A DNA stretch of 64,000 bases. Origin: Pseudomonas citronellolis (lineage in GTDB: Bacteria > Pseudomonadota > Gammaproteobacteria > Pseudomonadales > Pseudomonadaceae). The translations under genes and the position numbers were made by a program. Position 1 is the first letter of the stretch. The number at the start of each line of letters is the position of its first letter. The stretch spans positions 54,383 to 118,382 of the forward strand of contig NZ_FOLS01000028.1 of assembly GCF_900112375.1 (NCBI RefSeq), given 5' to 3'. The notes beneath the pieces are model-generated. The model was not told the DNA's origin. It saw only the letters and a list, made by a program, of their open reading frames with translations, and made no database searches. Positions 46,178 through 54,251 of the stretch are shown here, piece after piece.

Positions 46178-47170
46178 ATGAGTGCATTCAAGGCCCTCTG
46201 GGTTACCGAGTCCCCGCATGGCATCTACGAGCAGCAGGTGGTCGAGCGCGACACCAGCCAGCTGCCGGCCGGCGAGGTGCTGATCCGGGTGCGGTATTCG
46301 TCGCTGAACTACAAGGATGCGTTGTCGGCCAGCGGCAACCGGGGCGTGACCCGCAAGTACCCGCACACCCCCGGCATCGATGCCGCCGGGGTGGTGGAGG
46401 AATCCTCGGTGGGCGAGTTCGTCGCCGGCGACGAGGTGATAGTCACCGGCTACGACCTGGGGATGAACACCCCGGGCGGCTTCGGCCAGTACATCCGCGT
46501 GCCGGCCGCCTGGGTGATCAAGCGCCCGCAGGGCCTGAGCCTGCGCGAGGCGATGATCCTCGGCACCGCCGGCCTGACCGCGGCGCTGTGCGTCGACAAG
46601 CTGGAGCAGGCCGGCGTGACCCCGGCCTCCGGCCCGGTGCTGGTCACCGGCGCCAGCGGCGGCGTCGGCAGCATCGCGGTGATGCTGCTGGCCCAGCTGG
46701 GCTACAGCGTGGCGGCCTCCACCGGCAAGCTGGAGCAGGCCGAGTTCCTCAACGGCCTGGGCGCGCGGCAGATCATCGACCGCGCCACCGTCGCCGATGG
46801 CGTCGACAAGCCGTTGCTCAAGGAGCAGTGGGCCGGCGCCGTGGACACGGTCGGCGGCGACATCCTGTTCAACGTGGTCAAGTCGCTGCAGTACGGCGGC
46901 AGCGTGGCCTGCTGCGGGCTGACCGCCGGCGCCGCGTTCAAGGCCACGGTGCTGCCGTTCATCCTGCGCGGGGTGAACCTGCTGGGCGTGGACTCGGTGG
47001 AGCTGCCGCTGGTGGTCAAGGCGTCCATGTGGGACAAGCTCTCGCTGCAGTGGAAGCTGCCGCGCCTGGAGGAACTGGTGCGCGAAATCCGCCTCGACGA
47101 CCTGTCCACCGCCATCCACCAGATCCTCGCCGGCAAGCTGGTCGGCCGGCTGCTGGTGAACCTCGACTGA
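46178..47170 (+). CDS. YhdH/AcuI family NADPH-dependent acryloyl-CoA/quinone oxidoreductase
   Basis: A 330-residue MDR protein starting MSAFKALWVTESPHGIYEQQ. YSSLNYKDALSASGNRGVTR is the YhdH/YhfP signature. NADPH binds at VTGASGGVGSIAVMLLAQLG. It lacks zinc ligands, as expected. Relatives reduce acryloyl-CoA and protect against its toxicity. AGAAGGAGA before the ATG gives a strong start. It follows sohB by 55 bases, as in other pseudomonads. Confidence 0.92.
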   Translation: MSAFKALWVTESPHGIYEQQVVERDTSQLPAGEVLIRVRYSSLNYKDALSASGNRGVTRKYPHTPGIDAAGVVEESSVGEFVAGDEVIVTGYDLGMNTPGGFGQYIRVPAAWVIKRPQGLSLREAMILGTAGLTAALCVDKLEQAGVTPASGPVLVTGASGGVGSIAVMLLAQLGYSVAASTGKLEQAEFLNGLGARQIIDRATVADGVDKPLLKEQWAGAVDTVGGDILFNVVKSLQYGGSVACCGLTAGAAFKATVLPFILRGVNLLGVDSVELPLVVKASMWDKLSLQWKLPRLEELVREIRLDDLSTAIHQILAGKLVGRLLVNLD

Positions 47171-47192
47171 TGCCCGCGCCGGGGCCGGGCGT

Positions 47193-48044
47193 TCAGCCCA
47201 GCTCCGGCAGCAGGTAGCCCTCCCACAGCGTGTCGGCGAACTGCTCGCGGAAGAACCCGAAGTGGCCGATGCGCTTCACGCCCAGCTGTTCCGGGGCGAT
47301 GCGCCGGCTCACCTTGGGCGCGCTGCGGTAGAAGCCCAGCAGGGCCTCGGTGCTGCGCTGGGACATCATCTCGTCGTCGGTGAAGGACAGCGAAACGATG
47401 GGCGTGTGCACCGCCGAATAGCGGATGCGCATTTGCTCCCCTTCGCCCAGGGCGTACTGCGGGTGCAGGCACCAGCGCCGCCACTGCTCGATCACCCCGC
47501 GCGGCAGGTCGCCGACGATGCCCAGGCGGCGGCCCGGGAAGTAGCCCAGCAGCGGCGTGACGGTCGGCGCGATGAAGTGCCAGAGCAGCCAGGCGCGGCC
47601 GCGCAGGCCGGCGGTGTTGTCGCGCCAGTAGCCGCTGCCGCTGGCGATGCTGAAGGCCCGGGTGATGCGCCCGCGGCCGTCGACGAAGGGCAGGATCTGC
47701 CCGCCCAGGCTGTGCCCGATCCAGTACAGCGGCTTGTCCTGCGCGGCCTCGGCCACCGCCGCGAGCACGGCGCTGCAGTCGTGGCGGCCCCAGTCGACGA
47801 CGTTGGCCTTCACCTCGCGCAGCGGGCCGCTGCGCGACTGGCCCATGCCCTGGTAATCGAAGGTCACGACCAGATAGCCGCGCTCGGCCAGCCAGTTGGC
47901 GAAGGCGCCGTAGAAGCGCTGCTCGACGCCCATGGCCGGGACGATCAGGGCGGCGCCGAGCATCTCGCCCTGCGGCCGGTACCAGTGGCTGGCCAGGCGC
48001 TGGCCCTGGCCGTTGTCGATCTCGCGGGGCTGCGGGGTGGTCAT
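47193..48044 (-). CDS. Alpha/beta hydrolase (serine aminopeptidase S33-like)
   Basis: A 283-residue protein with the nucleophile elbow YWIGHSLGGQILPF (Ser about residue 103), YLVVTFDYQGMGQSRSG upstream and a late His in RIGHFGFFREQF. It is divergent from a TetR gene across 135 bases holding tandem CTAG boxes, so it is the probable target of that regulator. Substrate unknown; such pairs often handle lipid-like esters. Confidence 0.88.
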   Translation of the reverse strand: MTTPQPREIDNGQGQRLASHWYRPQGEMLGAALIVPAMGVEQRFYGAFANWLAERGYLVVTFDYQGMGQSRSGPLREVKANVVDWGRHDCSAVLAAVAEAAQDKPLYWIGHSLGGQILPFVDGRGRITRAFSIASGSGYWRDNTAGLRGRAWLLWHFIAPTVTPLLGYFPGRRLGIVGDLPRGVIEQWRRWCLHPQYALGEGEQMRIRYSAVHTPIVSLSFTDDEMMSQRSTEALLGFYRSAPKVSRRIAPEQLGVKRIGHFGFFREQFADTLWEGYLLPELG

Positions 48045-48125
48045 GCTGCATGCTCCTGGGGCTGGCCGGTCAGGCCGCGTGGATTCGGGTTGAAGGATGG
48101 CGGTGCCTCAGGGCAGTATACGAAG

Positions 48126-48158
48126 GCTAGAAATTAATTCTAGAAAAATATTCTAGAA
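48126..48158. promoter_or_regulatory. Three 13-bp-phased CTAG boxes, probable TetR operator
   Basis: GCTAGAAA, TTCTAGAA (48138-48145) and TTCTAGAA (48151-48158) place CTAG cores at 48127, 48140 and 48153, exactly 13 bases apart. CTAGAA-ATTAA-TTCTAG (48127-48143) is a perfect inverted repeat. The block is AT-rich, lies between divergent promoters and ends 22 bases before the TetR start. Confidence 0.7.
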
Positions 48159-48179
48159 ACGATCCGTACAAGGAACCCC

Positions 48180-48758
48180 ATGGGCCGAGCTTCCCGCAAA
48201 GACGACATCCTCCAGGCCGCGCTGGCCTGTTTCAGCGAATCCGGGGTGGACGCCACCACCATCGAGATGATCCGCGACCGCTCCGGCGCCAGCATCGGCA
48301 GCCTGTACCACCACTTCGGCAACCGCGAGCGGATCATCGGCGCGCTCTACCTGGAAGGCATCGGCCAGTACGCGGCCCTGCTCGACGCCGGGCTGCGCGA
48401 GGGCATGGGCGCCGAGGCCACGGTCAAGCTGTTCGTCACCTGCTACATCGACTGGGTGGTGGCGCACCCGGACTGGGCCCGCTTCATCCTGCACAACCGC
48501 GGCCGGGTGGAGGCGGGGGAGATGGGCGAACAACTGCGCGAAGCCAACCGCCAGCAGGGCCGGCGCATCGCCGAGTTGCTGGCGGTGCACCGCCAGGCCG
48601 GCGCCTTCCGGGAAATGCCCTTCGAGCTGTTCAACTCGGTGGTGATAGGCCCCACCCACGATTACGTGCGCAACTGGCTGGCCGGGCGGACGCGGGTGGA
48701 GCTGGCGGATTGCCGGGACCTGTTGGCGGAGATTGCCTGGGGGAGTGTGAGGGCGTAG
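48180..48758 (+). CDS. TetR family regulator, stop codon supplied by a repeat
   Basis: A 192-residue TetR protein: helix-turn-helix in DDILQAALACFSESGVDATT, then IEMIRDRSGASIGSLYHHFG, then a helical ligand-binding domain with YIDWVVAHPDWARFILHNRG. AAGGA precedes the ATG. It most likely represses the divergent hydrolase gene and itself through the CTAG boxes between them. The TAG stop (48756-48758) belongs to GTAGGGCGCATAGCCGTTCG, the foot of a dispersed repeat, so the C-terminal residues GSVRA are set by the repeat insertion point. Confidence 0.9.
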   Translation: MGRASRKDDILQAALACFSESGVDATTIEMIRDRSGASIGSLYHHFGNRERIIGALYLEGIGQYAALLDAGLREGMGAEATVKLFVTCYIDWVVAHPDWARFILHNRGRVEAGEMGEQLREANRQQGRRIAELLAVHRQAGAFREMPFELFNSVVIGPTHDYVRNWLAGRTRVELADCRDLLAEIAWGSVRA

Positions 48759-49168
48759 GGCGCATAGCCGTTCGTGGTTATGCGCCGTTGGCCGTGCCAC
48801 CGGGGTGGCCGGTGAGTCCAATCGCGGACAAAGTCCGCTCCTTGCGCCGAGGTGCTCTCCGTAGGATGGGTTGAGCTTGCGATACCCATGCTGCCGTGGT
48901 GATGGGTATCGCTTCGCTCAACGCCATCCTACGAAAAGCCGTGCTTCCTGGAACCGTAGGAGCGGACTCTGTCCGCGATTCGGCGGATAACGCCGACGGT
49001 CGGGGATCAAGAGCGCCCTCACCCCAGCCCTCTCCCGCAAGCGGGAGAGGGGGCCATTCGTGCCACCGGAGTGTCCGGCGGGGGCGTTGAGTCCAATCGC
49101 GGACAAAGTCCGCTCCTACGCCCGTGCTTCCCTGTAACCGTAGGAGCGGACTCTGTCCGCGATTCGGA
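48755..49168. repeat. Mixed dispersed-repeat cluster after the TetR gene
   Basis: In order: GTAGGGCGCATAGCCGTTCG element; half-element ATCGCGGACAAAGTCCGCTCC; GTAGGATGGGTTGAGCTTGC paired with CGCTCAACGCCATCCTACG (48861-48933); GTAGGAGCGGACTCTGTCCG (48957-); the palindrome CCCTCTCCCGC-AA-GCGGGAGAGGG (49028-49051); CGCGGACAAAGTCCGCTCCTACG; and GTAGGAGCGGACTCTGTCCG again (49140-). Nothing coding is seen. Confidence 0.8.
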
Positions 49169-49653
49169 CTTCCAGAGAAACCTCCGAGCGCACCGGAACG
49201 TCCCTTCAGAAGGCCGAGCGAAACCGGCGCTCAGGAGGTCATGCGACATGGATGTCGCGAGAGCCCCGATGGGCTACAGGGACGTACGCTCGGGGGGGAC
49301 GCCTAGTTCGGGCCTCCGTGGCGGGGGAGTTCGTGAGGGTAGCCCGGCTTTATCGGGCCCGTATGTTGGGGCAAGCCTTTTTGGTTCCTTTTTGCGGGGG
49401 TGGCCTTCCACTGTTTGACAAAAGGGACTCGCCCGAGGGGGCGAAACGAGAGATATCAACGCACTCGGAGCTGCGCGCTACGCCGAGCCCAACCCCAAAA
49501 GTCTCTGGGTTATTCCCCTTCGGGCCAGCGCAAGCGCTGTTCGCGATGGAGCCGCGTCCCGCGTTCGCGGGAATGACGGGGGTGGGGATCGGAGCGCGGG
49601 ATAAAGGTTCGCGAGCAAGCTCGCTCCTACGAGAAGCAGGACCCCGACCCAAC
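49169..49653. other. 485-bp non-coding segment of unclear nature
   Basis: No credible gene. It holds several palindromes: ACATGGATGT (49246-49255), AGCCCGGCTTTATCGGGCC (49340-49358) and CCCGCGTTCGCGGG (49559-49572). The first and last of these sit in contexts (GCGACATGGATGTCGCGAGA; CCCGCGTTCGCGGGAATGAC) I associate with sequence scattered through many proteobacterial genomes. A single GGTTCGCGAGCAAGCTCGCTCC half-repeat ends it (49607-49632). It may be an old mobile or repetitive element rather than unique DNA. Confidence 0.45.
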
Positions 49654-49683
49654 GAAAAAGCCCCGCCAAGGCGGGGCTTTTTC
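49654..49683 (-). terminator. Terminator of the cysI-DUF934 operon
   Basis: GAAAAAGCCCCGCC and GGCGGGGCTTTTTC pair perfectly over 14 bases with a two-base gap, giving T tracts on both strands. It lies 14 bases beyond the DUF934 stop. Confidence 0.9.
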
Positions 49684-49696
49684 ATGTCGCTACCGA

Positions 49697-50200
49697 TCAG
49701 GCCAACTGCCGCCGCCGGAACAGCGGCTGCGGCTGGGTCACCGACGTCTGGTAGACCTCGCTGAAGTCATCCAGGCTGGCCAGCGCGTCATGCGGATCGC
49801 GGTCCGCACGAATGGCGTAGGCGTCGAAACCGCAGCTCTGCATATAGAACAGCTGGTCGCGCAGCACGTCGCCGATGGCGCGCACCTCGCCCTTGTAGCC
49901 GTAGCGCTCGCGCAGCAGGCGCGCGGTGCTGAAGCCGCGGCCGTCGGTGAAGGCCGGGAAGTTCACCGCGATCACCTGGAACCTGTCCAGGTCCCCGGCA
50001 ATGGCTTCGGGCTCCTCGTCGGAGTCCAGCCACACGCCCAGGCCGCCGTCGCGGCCGCGCAGGGCCGGGCCGTGTTCCAGCCACAGGGCCAGCGGGATGA
50101 TCACGTCGTCGCTGTTGGGCACGCTCTCCAGGGTGGCGTCCTTGGGCAGCAGGTGCCAGCGGTCGTCGACCACTTCGCGGTGCTTAATGATTCGCTGCAT
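49697..50200 (-). CDS. DUF934 protein, partner of sulfite reductase
   Basis: A 167-residue DUF934 protein (MQRIIKHREVVDDRWHLLP, then RFQVIAVNFPAFTDGRGFST, then FDAYAIRADRDPHDAL). Its start overlaps the last 17 bases of cysI, so it is translationally coupled. DUF934 genes accompany this type of sulfite/nitrite reductase in many pseudomonads and are presumed to help its assembly or electron supply; no activity is known. Confidence 0.9.
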   Translation of the reverse strand: MQRIIKHREVVDDRWHLLPKDATLESVPNSDDVIIPLALWLEHGPALRGRDGGLGVWLDSDEEPEAIAGDLDRFQVIAVNFPAFTDGRGFSTARLLRERYGYKGEVRAIGDVLRDQLFYMQSCGFDAYAIRADRDPHDALASLDDFSEVYQTSVTQPQPLFRRRQLA

Positions 50201-51842
50201 ATACGCGCTCCTTGAAGGGGTCGATGCCGATGCGGCGGTAGGTATCGAGGAAGCGTTCCTCTTCGGTGCGCCGTTCGACGTAGACCTTGATCAGCTTCTC
50301 GATCACGTCGGCCATCTGGTCCTGGGCGAAGGACGGGCCGAGGATCTGCGCCAGGCTGGCTTCGCGGCCGGCGCTGCCGCCGAGGGACACCTGGTAGAAC
50401 TCCTCGCCCTTCTTGTCCACCCCGAGGATGCCGATGTGGCCCACGTGGTGGTGGCCGCAGGCGTTCATGCAGCCGGAGATGTTGAGGTCGATGTCGCCGA
50501 TGTCGAACAGGTAATCGAGGTCGTCGAAGCGGCGCTGGATGGCTTCGGCCACCGGGATCGACTTGGCGTTGGCCAGGGAGCAGAAGTCGCCGCCCGGGCA
50601 GCAGATGATGTCGGTCAGCAGGCCCACGTTGGGGCTGGCGAAGCCCAGCTCGCGCAGTTCGCCCCAGAGGGTGAACAGCTGCGCCTGCTCGACGTCGGCG
50701 AGGATGATGTTCTGGTTATGGCTGTTGCGCACTTCGCCGAAGCTGTAGCGGTCGGCCAGCTCGGCGATGGCGTCCAGCTGCTTGTCGGTCACGTCGCCCG
50801 GGGCGGTGCCGGTGGGCTTGAGCGACAGGGTCACGGCGACGTAGCCGGGCTTCTTGTGGGCGAAGGTGTTGCGCTCGCGCCAGCGGGCGAAGCCGGGGTG
50901 CTCGGCGTCCAGGGCGGCGAGGGCGGCGTCCTGGTCTTCCAGGGCCTTGTAGGCCGGGTCGACGAAGAACGCGGCAACGCGCTGCACTTCCGCGTCGGTC
51001 AGGGTGCTGGGGCCATCCTTGAGGTGCGCCCATTCGGCGTTGACCTTCTCGGCGAAGACTTCCGGGGTGAGCGCCTTGACCAGGATCTTGATGCGCGCCT
51101 TGAACTTGTTGTCGCGGCGGCCGTAGCGGTTGTACACGCGCAGGATGGCGTCCAGGTACGACAGCAGGTGCCGCCAGGGCAGGAATTCGTTGATGAAGCT
51201 GCCGACGATCGGGGTACGGCCCAGGCCGCCGCCGACCAGCACGCGGAAGCCCAGCTCGCCGGCCTCGTTCTTCACCGCTTCCAGGCCGATGTCGTGCACC
51301 TCGATGGCGGCGCGGTCGCTCACGGCGCCGTTGACGGCGATCTTGAACTTGCGCGGCAGGTGGGCGAATTCGGGGTGGAAGGTCGACCACTGGCGGATGA
51401 TCTCGCACCAGGGGCGCGGGTCCACCAGCTCGTCGCGGGCGATGCCGGCGAACTGGTCGGTGGTGGTGTTGCGGATGCAGTTGCCGCTGGTCTGGATCGC
51501 GTGCATCTGCACGGTGGCCAGCTCGGCGAGGATGTCCGGTACATCCTCCAGCGCCGGCCAGTTGAACTGCACGTTCTGCCGGGTGCTGATGTGGGCGTAG
51601 CCCTTGTCGTAGTCGCGGGCGATCTGCGCCAGCTTGCGCAGCTGCCGGGAGGCGAGCAGGCCATAGGGTACGGCGATACGCAGCATCGGCGCATAGCGCT
51701 GGATGTACAGGCCGTTCTGCAGACGCAGCGGGCGGAATTCCTCGCCGGTCAGTTCGCCCGCCAGGTAGCGGCGGGTCTGATCGCGGAACTGCTTGACGCG
51801 ATCCTCTACGATCCTCTGATCGTATTCGTCGTATACGTACAT
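50184..51842 (-). CDS. cysI: Sulfite reductase hemoprotein (single-chain NirB/CysI-like)
   Basis: A 552-residue siroheme/4Fe-4S enzyme starting MYVYDEYDQRIVEDRVKQFR; a longer frame to 51914 is not protein-like. Two ferredoxin-like half domains (LRLQNGLYIQRYAPMLRIAV, GYAHISTRQNVQFNWP) carry the substrate arginines and lysines. The cofactor cysteines are in DIICCPGGDFCSLANAKS and NISGCMNACGHHHVGHIG. It reduces sulfite to sulfide in cysteine synthesis. It lacks a CysJ partner gene nearby, as usual for this type, which probably takes electrons from ferredoxin or another donor. Confidence 0.93.
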   Translation of the reverse strand: MYVYDEYDQRIVEDRVKQFRDQTRRYLAGELTGEEFRPLRLQNGLYIQRYAPMLRIAVPYGLLASRQLRKLAQIARDYDKGYAHISTRQNVQFNWPALEDVPDILAELATVQMHAIQTSGNCIRNTTTDQFAGIARDELVDPRPWCEIIRQWSTFHPEFAHLPRKFKIAVNGAVSDRAAIEVHDIGLEAVKNEAGELGFRVLVGGGLGRTPIVGSFINEFLPWRHLLSYLDAILRVYNRYGRRDNKFKARIKILVKALTPEVFAEKVNAEWAHLKDGPSTLTDAEVQRVAAFFVDPAYKALEDQDAALAALDAEHPGFARWRERNTFAHKKPGYVAVTLSLKPTGTAPGDVTDKQLDAIAELADRYSFGEVRNSHNQNIILADVEQAQLFTLWGELRELGFASPNVGLLTDIICCPGGDFCSLANAKSIPVAEAIQRRFDDLDYLFDIGDIDLNISGCMNACGHHHVGHIGILGVDKKGEEFYQVSLGGSAGREASLAQILGPSFAQDQMADVIEKLIKVYVERRTEEERFLDTYRRIGIDPFKERVYAANH

Positions 51843-52080
51843 GAAAAATCCTGCTGTCAGGCTATAGCGCTCGGGCGTACTACGCTTCCGAGCGCGCACG
51901 GCAACGCGCTCCACGCGGAGTGGCGGGCAAGATACCAGTTAGGGAATATGCGTAAAAGTGAAGTTTGAGTATATGGCGAGAACTTTCTGATATAAGCGAG
52001 GAATCCGTGGGAGCCTTCTCCACCCACCGGCGCCGCGCCAGGGCTTGCGGCGCCTGGCCGCAGGCCCTCGCGGCAGGTCC

Positions 52081-52575
52081 TCAGCCTTCGCGGCCGTGGG
52101 CCTGGGCGCCCAGCTGAGCGGCATCGACGCGGACGAAAATGGAGTCGCCGATGGCGGTCAGCACGTCGCCGGCGTACACCTCGCAGATGATCCGGCTCTT
52201 GCGTCCCAGCTCGCCTTCCACGTGCGCGCGCAGGGTCAGCGGCACGCCCATCGGGGTGGGCTTGATGAACTTGATGCCGAGGTTGCCGGTGACGCAGTCC
52301 AGGCGCGGCAGGCTGCCCGGCTCGCGGCCTTCGGCGCGGTAGTGGTAGGCCATCGCCGTCCAGTTCGAGTGGCAGTCCACCAGCATGGCGATCAGGCCGC
52401 CGTAGACCAGTTCCGGCCAGCCGGTGTACTTGGCCTCGGGCAGGTGCTCGGCCATCACGTGGATACCGTCCTCGTGCCAGTAGCTCTTGATGTGCAGGCC
52501 GTGGGGGTTGCTGCCGCCGCAGCCGTAGCAGATGCCTTCGGGCGCGGCGCGGTCTTGCAGGGAAAGATTGTCCAT
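52081..52575 (-). CDS. PaaI-type hotdog-fold thioesterase
   Basis: A 164-residue hotdog protein beginning MDNLSLQDRAAPEGICYGCG, with the hotdog helix region LVYGGLIAMLVDCHSNWTAM and FIKPTPMGVPLTLRAHV. The CYGCGGSNPHGLHIKSY start is typical of Pseudomonas members. It probably hydrolyses acyl-CoA thioesters; Asp in LVDCHSNW fits the catalytic acid. Single gene, 238 bases upstream of and convergent with nothing. Confidence 0.88.
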   Translation of the reverse strand: MDNLSLQDRAAPEGICYGCGGSNPHGLHIKSYWHEDGIHVMAEHLPEAKYTGWPELVYGGLIAMLVDCHSNWTAMAYHYRAEGREPGSLPRLDCVTGNLGIKFIKPTPMGVPLTLRAHVEGELGRKSRIICEVYAGDVLTAIGDSIFVRVDAAQLGAQAHGREG

Positions 52576-52700
52576 GGGGAGCCTTGTTCTTGTCGCGGAA
52601 ACGGCCCCAGCCTAGCCGGTTTCGCCGCCCTCATGAAGGGCCGCGCCTTGTCGCTGCCCGTGCCCTGGTCTTAACTGCTGGTGGGTCCACCGAAAACAGC

Positions 52701-52708
52701 AATAACAA
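52701..52708 (+). promoter_or_regulatory. Hfq/Crc-type AAnAAnAA motif beside the ribosome binding site of the 37-residue gene
   Basis: AATAACAA lies directly before the Shine-Dalgarno GGGGGA (52711-52716), 11 bases before the ATG. This is the classic placement for translational repression by Hfq with Crc in Pseudomonas. Confidence 0.45.
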
Positions 52709-52719
52709 ATGGGGGAAAC

Positions 52720-52833
52720 ATGAGCGAAGAATCCCGTAACGAGAATCGCGACAGCGTGATCGACGCCCGCGCGGCCTTGATCCTCATCCTGCTGGTGGTG
52801 GCTACGGCGATATTCTGGGTGAGCCATCAATAA
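52720..52833 (+). CDS. 37-residue single-pass membrane peptide
   Basis: ATG at 52720 behind GGGGGA opens a 37-codon frame ending in TAA: a hydrophilic start (MSEESRNENRDSVIDARA) and one membrane helix (ALILILLVVATAIFWVSHQ). Codon use matches neighbouring genes and the N-in orientation is supported by Arg before the helix. It is too short for most gene finders. It might be a regulator of a membrane complex; no family recognised. It ends 20 bases before the next gene and could be read with it. Confidence 0.65.
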   Translation: MSEESRNENRDSVIDARAALILILLVVATAIFWVSHQ

Positions 52834-52853
52834 TTTCGCTCCACCGGTCAGGG

Positions 52854-53999
52854 GTGGGCGAACACAATGAAGGCAAATGGCTATACTTCGCCGGCTTCCG
52901 GTCGGTGGGGTGTGGGTTCTTGAGTCTTCTGTGCAGGTCCTGGTTGCTGGTCGTCGGTCTGTCGCTGTCGTTGGGCTGCCAGGCGGCGTCGGTGGTGTTC
53001 CTCAACCCGGGGCGGTCCAACGAGCCCTATTGGCTCAGCTATAGCCGCTTCATGCAGGCCGCCGCCGGCGACCTGGGCATGCCGCTGCGCGTGCTCTACG
53101 CCGAGCGCGACCCGCAACGCTCCCTGCAGCAGGCGCGCGAGCTTTTGCGCGACGGCCAGCTGCCCGACTACCTGGTGTTCACCAACGAGGGCTACATCGG
53201 CCCGGAACTGCTGCGCCTGTTCGCCGATACCCCGGTGCGCCTGTTCGCCGTGAACAACATGCTGACCACCGACCAGCAGCGCATCGTCGGCGGCAGCCGC
53301 GAGCGCTACCGCAACTGGATCGGCAGCCTGGTGGCCAACGAGGAGGAGGCGGGCTACCTGATGGCCCACCGCCTGCTCAAGGCCGGCGCGGCGGCGGGGC
53401 AGGGACTGGACCTGCTGGCCTTCTCCGGGCTGGCCCAGGCGCCGGTGGCGCAGCTGCGCGAGCAGGGCATGCGCCGGGCCCTGGCCGACTTCCCGCGGGC
53501 CCGTCTGCTGCAGGTGGTCTATGGCGGCTGGGACCGCCAGCGCGCCTATGAGCAGGCGCAGCAACTGCTGCGGCGCTATCCGCAGGTGCGGCTGGTGTGG
53601 TCGGCCAACGACGAGATGGCCTTCGGCGCGATGAAGGCGGCCAGCGAGGCGGGGCGCGTGCCGGGCCGCGACATGCTGTTCAGCGGCCTGAACAATTCCT
53701 CGGAGATGCTCGACGCGGTGATCGACGGCCGCATCAGCGTGGCCATGAGCGGCCACTTCACCCTCGGCGGCTGGGCTATGGTGTTGCTGCACGACTACGA
53801 CGCCGGCGTGGACTTCGCCGCCCATGGCGGCAAGGACCGCCAGTTGCCGGTGTTCATCCTGCTGGACAAGCGCCGCGCGCAGAAGCTGCGCGCCAACCTG
53901 GAGCGCCCCGGCTACGGCCTGGACTTCCGCGACTTCAGCCTGGCCCTGCACCCGAAGCAGAAGGCCTACCGCTTCTCCCTGCAGCCGCTGCTGGACTAG
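52854..53999 (+). CDS. Periplasmic sugar-binding-like (type 1) substrate-binding protein
   Basis: Up to 381 residues from GTG at 52854; a GTG at 52905 is another possible start, placing the signal-like helix (SWLLVVGLSLSLGCQA) nearer the N-terminus. The mature part has the type 1 periplasmic fold: VVFLNPGRSNEPYWLSYSRF, QARELLRDGQLPDYLVFTNE, LVWSANDEMAFGAMKAASEA and FSGLNNSSEMLDAVIDGRIS. No ABC permease or ATPase gene is close, so it may sense rather than transport, perhaps serving a histidine kinase elsewhere. Confidence 0.82.
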   Translation: MGEHNEGKWLYFAGFRSVGCGFLSLLCRSWLLVVGLSLSLGCQAASVVFLNPGRSNEPYWLSYSRFMQAAAGDLGMPLRVLYAERDPQRSLQQARELLRDGQLPDYLVFTNEGYIGPELLRLFADTPVRLFAVNNMLTTDQQRIVGGSRERYRNWIGSLVANEEEAGYLMAHRLLKAGAAAGQGLDLLAFSGLAQAPVAQLREQGMRRALADFPRARLLQVVYGGWDRQRAYEQAQQLLRRYPQVRLVWSANDEMAFGAMKAASEAGRVPGRDMLFSGLNNSSEMLDAVIDGRISVAMSGHFTLGGWAMVLLHDYDAGVDFAAHGGKDRQLPVFILLDKRRAQKLRANLERPGYGLDFRDFSLALHPKQKAYRFSLQPLLD

Positions 54000-54214
54000 A
54001 CGCCGGCCAAGTGCAGCACCAGGCGCACCAGGGCATAGAGCAACAGGACGAAGACCAGGGTGAAGCCCACGCCGAGAACGATGAAGTGGCTGGGCTTGCC
54101 GTGGGTGAAGTCGCGGGCACGGTTCTTCCCGCTCTGCACGCCGAAGGCGGCGGCCAGCACGCTTTGCAGCATCTGCCAGAAGCTCGGCGGGCGGTTCTGC
54201 GGATCGTCGTTCAT
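53996..54214 (-). CDS. DUF2970 family small membrane protein
   Basis: A 72-residue protein: soluble start with SFWQMLQSVLAAAFGVQSGKN, the DUF2970 signature, then one membrane helix (FIVLGVGFTLVFVLLLYALV). Its function is unknown. The stop overlaps the end of the binding-protein gene by four bases, tail to tail. The start lies 37 bases before the MATE gene stop on the opposite order, with GGAGG upstream. Confidence 0.85.
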   Translation of the reverse strand: MNDDPQNRPPSFWQMLQSVLAAAFGVQSGKNRARDFTHGKPSHFIVLGVGFTLVFVLLLYALVRLVLHLAGV

Positions 54215-54251
54215 GAAAGCCTCCTTTGCTGTGGGACAAGCATAGCCGGCC

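Noticed and set aside
49071..49764. Overlapping + strand frames across the repeat cluster and the following segment
   Set aside because: They begin inside REP-like repeats, run through palindromes and terminator, and have no family resemblance; typical spurious calls.
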